Below are positions 1 to 5,475 of a stretch of 5,475 nucleotides of DNA, in pieces. Made by a program: the position numbers and the translations under genes. Source of the DNA: Desulfonatronovibrio sp. (GTDB taxonomy: Bacteria > Desulfobacterota > Desulfovibrionia > Desulfovibrionales > Desulfonatronovibrionaceae); the NCBI GenBank assembly GCA_003558575.1, contig PWPY01000066.1:1-5475 (forward strand), in the 5' to 3' direction. The notes beneath the pieces are model-generated. The model saw only the letters and a program-made list of their open reading frames with translations. It was not told the origin of the DNA and searched no databases. Within the stretch, counting starts at the first letter, position 1, and every line of letters begins with the position of its first letter.

Positions 1-104
1 CAGGGCATATTTTGATGACGGGACCCCTCTGGGCTATGGAGTCTATGCGGCATTCAGGACTTTCAGCAGAGCCCAGGGGGGTCCCGTCATCAAAATATGC
101 CCTG
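1..104. repeat. Inverted repeat, 35-base arms (1-35 and 70-104), likely fold-back chimera
   Basis: Base 1 pairs with 104 and base 35 with 70. The arms match at 34 of 35 positions, the exception being T28 opposite G77, with a 34-base spacer (36-69). The right arm encodes the conserved LRAYFDDGTPLG segment of GH94 in its proper place, so it is the original. The left arm is the copy. The join lies at about 26-35, where the short word AGCCCAG occurs in the minus-strand path (29-35) and again on the plus strand (70-76), which gives a microhomology for a strand switch. Past the join the protein leaves the family consensus. A true hairpin with function is unlikely because it would disrupt an essential motif. 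A terminator is excluded by its position within the coding sequence and the lack of a T-run. Confidence 0.9.
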
Positions 105-3100
105 AGATACCAGTCGCCGTCCCAGCCATGTTCCTCAATATTTTGGGCCAGCAGTACAACCTCGTTTCGGCATCGTCGTTCAAAGTCCAGATCGCTGCGC
201 AATCGTGCTATTTCGGCGAATCGGTTCAGCACCTCGCACAGGAAAAACCCCAGCCACACGCTTTCTCCCTTGTCTTCGTGGCCGACCATGTTCATGCCGT
301 CATTCCAGTCGCCAGTGCCAATCAGGGGGAGGCCGTGTTCACCAAACCTGAGTCCTCTCTGGATCGCACGCACGCAATGTTCATACAGGCTGGCTGTTTC
401 CTCGGATCTGACCGGAAGGTCATAATAGGATTCCTCGGCTTGACCTACCTGACGGCCATTGATGAAGTGAACGGTTTCGTCCAGGACTCCGGTATCCCCG
501 GTGCTTTGGACGTAACGACAGGTAGCCAGGGGTAGCCAGAGATAGTCGTCAGAACATTTGGTACGCACCCCTCTGCCGGTTGGTGGATGCCACCAGTGTT
601 GAACATCGCCTTGAGAAAACTGGCGTCCCGCACAAAGAAGCAAATGGGCACGCACAAGCCCCGGCTCGGCATGGATCAGGGCCATGGAGTCCTGCAGCTG
701 GTCACGGAAACCGAATGCGCCCCCGGACTGGTAGTAACCGCTGCGGCCCCAGAGCCGGCAGGCAATGGTCTGGTACAGAAGCCAGCCATTGGCCAGAAGA
801 TCCACGGATTTGTCGGGTGTTTCCACCTGGACAGCGCCCAGAGTGTGATTCCAGTATTGCCATACTGATTGGAGTTCCTTGCGTGCCGCAACAGAGTTGC
901 GGTATCGTTGCGCGAGACGTGAGGCCTCGTCACCATCTTGCCCGGCGCCAAGGGTAAAAACGACCTCCCGTTCCTCGCCATCCTCCAGATCAAAAACAGC
1001 ATGCATGGCCGCACAAGGGTCAAGAGCAGCCCCGACCCTGCCGGAGAGGTGGGACCGGCTCATGGCAGCAGGGTCGGCCAGAGTTCCATTGCGACCGATA
1101 AATTCGGTCCGGTCAGCACTGACCGTCCTGATGGCATGATCCACGTTAAAGAAGGCCACCCGCCTGCTGAATTCGGTGTTGTAAGGGTTGCTCGCCAGAA
1201 TCGCGCCGCTTTCAGGGTCGATCTCGGTGCTTATGTGCATTCCTGTCTTGGAGCGGACATCCCCAAGCACCCACTCCACAAATCCACTCACCGAGAGCCG
1301 CCGCGGACGCCCGCACTGGTTGCGCACCTTAAGCACAGTGAACTTGACTGGCGCATCCATGGCCACAAAAACCCATACTTCCGAAGAGATGCCGCGTTCG
1401 GTGTGTTCAAACACGGTGTATCCAAATCCATGCCGGGTGACATAGGGAGAAGTGCCTCTAACTGGATGCGGCATGGGGGACCAGAAATGGCCGCGATCTT
1501 CATCGCGCAGATAGAAGGCCTCTCCGCTTAGATCCATGACCGGATCGTTGTGCCATGGGGTCAGACGAAATTCATGAGCGTTCTCGCTCCAGGTGTAGGT
1601 TGGGCCATTTTCCGAGACAATGGCTCCAAAGTTTGGATTGGCCAGAACATTGACCCACGGCGCAGGTGAGACCTGCTCGCCACTGGTTGAAATAACGTAC
1701 TCATGACCATCCGGTGTAAATCCCCCGATTCCGTTGAAAAACAGGAGATCCTCACGCGGCAGGGCCGCAACCGCAGGCGGGAGAGGGCGAAAAATACGGG
1801 TCTGAGTCAGGGCTGGAATTTTCGGCTGTTCACGGCCGATGCGATTCAGTTGATCCGTAAGTGTTCCCTGGCTGTCACGAATAACAACCCTGGCCAGGGC
1901 CTGAAAGATTATCCGATCTTCGTCCGAAATCTGGTCAGCGTTGCGCACAAACACCTCACCCGGACGATCCGCCCGCTTATCATGCACGCCAGCAGCAATA
2001 AGGCCCATGATCTGGTCGTGCAGAACCTGCCGATAACCGGCATGATCTTCATTGATGATCACCATATCCACGGCCAGTCCTTTGAGACGCCAATAGGCAT
2101 GGGCCTGAACGAGCTCGCGGACTAACTGGATGTTCTCACGATCCTCGACCCAGAGCAGGACAATGGGCAGATCACCGGAGATGGCATAGCCCCAGAGGCT
2201 GGATTGCCCCCGGAAATTTTTCATGATCAGGCTGGACTCAGCACGCAGCCCTGAATTGGCATAGAGAACTGAGGCCGCAAGCTGTCCGTAGATCTGCGCA
2301 TCAGCTTCAGTGGCGTTAATCTGCTGCAGGAGCACCTGGCTGTGGGTCCATGCAAGCTCAAATACCCGGCCCACAAGATATCGGTCCCTGTATTTGCCCA
2401 CTAACCCGGCGCAGACTTCGCGGCCTTCAGCCGCACCAGTTATGATGTTCACAGTTGCCGACGTTTCCGGGTCCAAGGTGATTTGACAGCGAATGGCTAC
2501 AATGGGATCTAATACCGGTCCTTCTCCACCGGAAAGTGGCGAGAAATTTTGCATGGCTTCAGGAGCAGCCAGCGTGTTCCCACGACCAATAAACCTCAAC
2601 CGGTCGGTTTCATAGGACATCTCGCCCATATCCGCACCGTGGGCGGTCATGGTATGAAACATCCACGGGGGCTGTTCGTCTGCAAATCTGGGCCGCCGGG
2701 TAGCCATAATCGCGTCCTGGGCCTTGATGATCTCGGTTTGAACAAAAAGGTTACTGAAGGCTGGATGCGCAGCGTCAGATGCAGGCGATGCCAGGACAAC
2801 TTCTGCATAACTGGTTACTTCGATAAACCTGCGGGTCTTGGATCGGTTGGTAATTGTGATGCGGCGCAATTCAATATCATCCTCGGATGAAACAGCAATC
2901 TCTGTATGAGTATCAATATCTTCGTCCCTGCGGCGGAACTCTACCCGACCTTCAGAAAATATAGCTTCGTAACGCTCGGCCGGTTTAAGCGTTGGCTGAT
3001 GCGCAGTGGACCAGAACACACCGTTAGACATGTCCCGGATATAACAGAAGGCCCCCCAGTTATCGCTGGTACAGTCTTCACGCCACCGGGTCACTGCAAG

Positions 3101-5475
3101 ATCTTTCCAGCGGCTGTACCCGCCGCCAGCATTAGTGACCATGACATGATATCTTCCATTGGACAGCAGCTGTACCTCGGGAATGGAAGTATGGGGTGTC
3201 GTATAGATGCGCAGCGGCCTCTCCTTCAAGGAAGTCGACATTTTCCTGGACTCGGAAAGTTCCGAAATTTGAGAATGGTATGTCGTGGTCCTGGGCAGCC
3301 GCTCCTGAAGCAACAGCACTGTTGCCTGGAACATGGCATTTGCCTCGAACCGTTTCTGCATGGGCTGGTCCAGCAGCAGATGCGTCAGGGCAAGCAGGCT
3401 CATGCCCTGGTGATGGGCCATGTAGGACCGAACAACAGCGTTCTTCCGCCCGGGAGGCAGATGAGTTGGAGTATAGTCAATGGCCTCATAAAATCCATAC
3501 CTGCCTTGAAAACCAAGAGATGACAAACCCTCGAGATTACTGCAGGCCTCCTCGGGCGCCACCATGAGCGCCAGTGCCGAAGCATAGGGAGTAATGACCA
3601 GATCTTCGGCCAGCCCGCGCTGCAGACCAAGACCCGGTACTCCAAAGGCCTTGTACTGATAGTTGAGCTGACTGTCGGTCATGTTGTATCCTGATTCTGA
3701 AATTCCCCAGGGTACGCCATGTCGTTTGCCGTAATCGATCTGCCTGACCACGGCTGCTTTGCAGCTTTGATCAAGAATGGTCTGCTCGTAAGTGGGCATC
3801 ACTAACAGCGGCATGAGGTATTCAAACATGGAACCGCTCCAGGAAAGAAGAACAGACTTTCCGCCGGCAATGGACAGCAAACGTCCCAGGGCGAACCAGC
3901 TTTCCTGAGGAAGCTGACCATGGGCAATGGCAACGAAACTGCTCAATCGCGCTTCCGAAGCCAGCAAATCATAGAAACTTGTTTCCCTGCGCCCTTCACT
4001 GACGTTGTAGCCAATGGACAGGAGTTTGCGCGTATTGTCGTACAAAAAAGCAAATTCCATGTTCAGGGCAAGTTCCTGGCAGCGATGCGCAATATCTTCC
4101 AAGCGGGAGATTCTTCTTTTGGCACTGAAGCTGGACTCAATGATCAGCCCCTCGAACTTGTCGAGCCATTGCATTTCCTCTGGTACACTGCTGATTTGGC
4201 GCATTTTTTCCATCAGGGGCAGCACCTCATCATCGAAACAGGCCAGCTGGCGTAGAGTAGGAATATCCTTGAGAGATGGAATCATATCAATAAGTTGTTC
4301 AGGAAGTGACTGTTCTGCCCATGGTGTCAGTACGCTCAGCTCGTCAACCACTTCCCGGCACTGTTGCTCCAGAGACCGTGCCCACCACAAGGAGCTGGGA
4401 TCGCTCTCTGGATCGGTTTCCAAACTCAGAACCACCCCCTGGGCAGACGAAGCTGACCGTTTGAAAAACTCCTTCAAGTCCCACAGGGTCGTATCTAAAA
4501 AGGAAGACCGGAAGGACTCCATATCTTTCATGAACTTTGTAAGTTCTGCAGGGATGCTCCCACTTGAGACATCCATGAGTACCAGGGCTGTATCGGCAAT
4601 TCCGTCCAACAGTCTTTCCCCTGTAAGCTTTTCATCGGGAAGCGCGAGCAACCCTTCCCGCAAGGTTATCAGACTTGCTGCCAGATTTCCGCTGTCTACC
4701 GATGAAACAAACATGGGCAGAAGAGGCTTACAGGTTTGGGTATCGTACCAGTTGTAAAAGTGACCACGATAGAGTTCCAGCCCATCCATTGTGTTCAGGG
4801 CGTTCTCCGTGCGCTCCATTAAGCGCTCCACAGTAATGTAGCCGAAGTCGCGGGCCGACAGATTCGAAAGTAGCGCAAAGCCCATATTGGTGGGCGACGT
4901 GCGATGGGCCACCATTTCACGCGGTGCTTCCTGAAAATTATCCGGGGGCAGCCAGTGATCCTGGGGGCCGACGAATTGTTGGAAAAAGGCCCAGGTTTTG
5001 CGGGAAAGTTTGCGCAAAAAGATTAATTGGTCATCAGCCAGCCGGACTTTCCTGGGCCTGATGGGCAAACTGATCCACCAGGCCATGAGAGGAGAGGCAA
5101 ACCAGATGATCAACACCGGCAAGGCCGCAACCATTGCTTCTGGCATGGTCATTGTCTGGGCCTGGACGAGATATCCAGCCATGACCATGGCCACAACAGG
5201 GGCAATCCACATTCTGCGATACGATGTGACAAGCGCTGACAGATTTGATACTGTCTGTCCCGTCCCATTGCCCAGGCCTGGCTGATTCCATTCCAGAAGT
5301 CTCCGGCCGGATACCCCCATCCGCCACATGGTTCGCAGGATAGTGGCGACGTTGGTGGCCGCCTCATACGGCAGGCAGATAAGCGTGAACATGGATTGTG
5401 CAAAACATCTCCCTATGGCCTGGAATGAGTTTGAGAGGTGATGACGCATCAGAGCGTGACCCTTTGTATTGAAGA
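1..5475 (-). CDS. ndvB: Cyclic beta-1,2-glucan synthase (NdvB/ChvB/Cgs family), internal fragment open at both ends
   Basis: This inner-membrane enzyme makes cyclic beta-1,2-glucans from UDP-glucose; they serve as periplasmic osmoprotectants and, in rhizobia and Brucella, as host-interaction factors. The frame is open for 1,824 codons (5473 down to 2) with no stop; start and natural end are outside. Landmarks in order (fragment numbering): LPYEA 34-38 and RRLLEW 57-62, two membrane helices about 88-134, HFYNWYD 238-244, SVDSGN 258-263, YDLLASEARL 501-510, SWSGSMFEYLMP around E551, PWGISESGYN 588-597, MTDSQLNYQYKAFGVPG 598-614, HHQGM 687-691, SNGRY around N772, FIGR at 961 and 1458, FRDQLQD 1589-1595, GDWNDGMN 1721-1728, and ECRIDSIAQ ending at 1815. 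All fit the family in order, with no frameshift. The GT84 catalytic domain is upstream of the window. The last nine residues (1816-1824) are not family sequence and come from the inverted duplication at the left edge. The symbol follows the family name; chvB or cgs would be equivalent. Confidence 0.95.
29..1753 (-). other. Domain: second GH94 module, catalytic, C-terminal end missing
   Basis: Residues about 1241-1815. It opens with NGIGGFTPDGHEYVI (N1247), followed by APWVNVLANPNFGAIVSE, LTPWHNDPVMD, FIGRNGTLADPAAM (1458-1471) and, from about 1552, the (alpha/alpha)6 barrel. Barrel motifs are GAFGFRDQLQD (Arg1590, Asp1591), HWWHPPTGRGVRTKCSDD, GTGDWNDGMNMVGHEDKGESVWLG and GDWYLRAYFDDGTPLG. 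Asp1725 in Trp-Asn-Asp (codon 299-301) matches the position of the general acid in characterised GH94 phosphorylases. In this family the domain phosphorolyses beta-1,2-glucan and thereby controls chain and ring size. The barrel stops at ECRIDSIAQ, so the C-terminal helices and the phosphate-binding residues expected there are not seen. The loss is due to the window edge and its inverted duplication, not to a stop codon. Confidence 0.9.
1754..3181 (-). other. Domain: first GH94-like module (beta-supersandwich plus reduced helical part), no catalytic signature
   Basis: Residues about 765-1240. It starts with the LLSNGRYHVM, GGGYSRWKDLAVTRWRED and NWGAFCYIRD stretches typical of the GT36/GH94 supersandwich (PF06165 type), and includes FIGRGNTLAAPEAM at 961-974. 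It continues into a helical section with GQSSLWGYAISGDLP around Trp1094 (codon 2192-2194) and LVRELVQAHAYWRLKGLAVD. The helical part is shorter than a GH94 barrel, and I see no WND-type catalytic motif. I read it as a non-catalytic copy, structural or glucan-binding in role, as is usual in this family. It is linked to the second module by a Pro-rich hinge near residues 1215-1235. Confidence 0.82.
3329..4063 (-). other. Domain: glycoamylase-like cyclization domain (PF10091 type)
   Basis: Residues about 471-715. In the family this region closes the protein-linked linear beta-1,2-glucan into a ring by intramolecular transglycosylation and is related to beta-1,2-glucanase-type barrels. Visible motifs are SIGYNVSEGR, YDLLASEARL (501-510), SWSGSMFEYLMP with Glu551 (codon 3821-3823), PWGISESGYN with Glu593, MTDSQLNYQYKAFGVPG, a LAEDLVITPYAS stretch at 622-632, GFYEAIDYT with Glu663, and HHQGMSLLAL (687-696, starting at 3415). 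Glu551, Glu593, Glu663 and the Asp residues nearby are candidates for catalytic or glucan-binding carboxylates. I cannot say which act as acid or base from sequence alone. Nothing is missing or interrupted, so cyclizing activity is plausible. Confidence 0.88.
4064..5059 (-). other. Domain: helical region, probable N-terminal half of the cyclization barrel
   Basis: Residues about 139-470. This soluble, mostly helical stretch carries three family signatures: TSPTNMGFALLSNLSARDFG shortly after the membrane, HFYNWYD at 238-244 (4742-4762), and SVDSGN at 258-263 (4685-4705). Aromatic and acidic motifs of this kind line the active-site clefts of (alpha/alpha)6 barrels. The glycoamylase-like PF10091 segment that follows is too short for a complete barrel, so I infer that these residues supply the first helices of the same fold. 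The part from about 290 to 460 is less conserved, charged and leucine-rich, and looks helical. No independent enzymatic motif is visible here. The boundaries are approximate. Confidence 0.7.
5060..5475 (-). other. Domain: post-GT84 segment with two transmembrane helices
   Basis: Residues 1-138 of the fragment. The LPYEA (34-38) and RRLLEW (57-62, codons of LLEW at 5288-5299) motifs are the conserved stretch that follows the GT84 glycosyltransferase domain in this family. Two hydrophobic segments follow: about residues 88-103 (5165-5212, rich in Ile, Ala, Val and Met) and about 113-134 (5072-5137, Ala, Val, Leu, Ile and Trp). They are separated by a short loop, so they form a hairpin. They end in a positively charged stretch (PIRPRKVR), which suggests that the flank after the second helix is cytoplasmic, as the known topology of Brucella Cgs places the large C-terminal part in the cytosol. 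Helix limits are by eye. The upstream membrane helices and the nucleotide-sugar-binding residues are not in the window. Confidence 0.82.

Noticed and set aside
1..104. The inverted repeat as a rho-independent terminator, a regulatory hairpin or a mobile-element end
   Set aside because: It sits inside the coding sequence, has no T-run, target-site duplication or transposase, and one arm is ordinary conserved GH94 coding sequence. A fold-back copy explains it better.
2906..3523. Plus-strand open frame of 205 codons, with neighbouring plus-strand frames at 938-1531 and 1703-2125
   Set aside because: All are antisense shadows of the GH94 and cyclization domains. None shows a domain, a signal peptide or a convincing ribosome binding site, and their compositions are those of reverse-complemented coding sequence.
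4014..4757. Open frame of 247 codons on the plus strand, the longest start-to-stop frame in the window
   Set aside because: It lies wholly antisense to the synthase, is Ser/Arg-rich low-complexity sequence with no recognisable motif, and the minus-strand frame over the same bases encodes conserved synthase sequence.
5034..5403. Minus-strand open frames of 84 and 97 codons near the right edge
   Set aside because: They overlap the synthase out of frame. The in-frame reading gives the LLEW motif and two membrane helices, which fits the family, while these give Cys/Gly/His-rich sequence without a match.
1..5475. tRNA or rRNA genes, CRISPR arrays, riboswitches or insertion sequences
   Set aside because: Read on both strands, no such structure is visible, and the window is fully occupied by one conserved coding frame.

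Overview
The window is the inside of one very large gene. On the minus strand a single reading frame runs from the right edge (5473) to the left edge (2) for 1,824 codons with no stop codon, and neither its start nor its natural end is present. The translation matches cyclic beta-1,2-glucan synthase (the NdvB/ChvB/Cgs family) over almost its whole length. Characterised family members are about 2,800-2,900 residues, so roughly two thirds of the protein is here. No other gene, RNA gene, promoter or terminator is supported, and the shorter open frames on both strands are shadows of this gene.

Read in the direction of translation (right to left), the order is as follows. First come the last cytoplasmic stretch and two transmembrane helices that follow the GT84 glycosyltransferase domain (about 5475-5060). 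Next is a large helical cyclization region ending in a glycoamylase-like (PF10091-type) domain (about 5059-3329). Then come two tandem GH94-like modules: a first one without a recognisable catalytic motif (about 3181-1754), and a second one with the GH94 catalytic signature (about 1753-29). The GT84 polymerase domain lies to the right of the window, and the final part of the GH94 barrel lies to the left or is missing. In the family, GT84 polymerises UDP-glucose into a protein-linked beta-1,2-glucan, the cyclization domain closes and releases the ring, and the GH94 domain trims chains by phosphorolysis and so sets ring size.

The left edge is abnormal. Bases 1-35 are an almost exact inverted copy of 70-104 (34 of 35 matching), and the join falls in the middle of a strongly conserved GH94 motif. 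After Asp-Ser-Ile-Ala-Gln the protein should continue with Ser-Trp-Ala-Val, but reads Arg-Gly-Pro-Val-Ile-Lys-Ile-Cys-Pro. This looks like a fold-back chimera at a contig end, as produced by multiple displacement amplification or by assembly, rather than biology. The leftmost 25-28 bases should not be trusted as genomic sequence.

The source is most likely a Gram-negative bacterium, by eye of moderate GC content, and plausibly proteobacterial or Desulfobacterota. That rests only on the known distribution of the family and a general impression of the sequence. I see no undescribed system; the notable points are the chimeric end and the intact modular architecture of the synthase.
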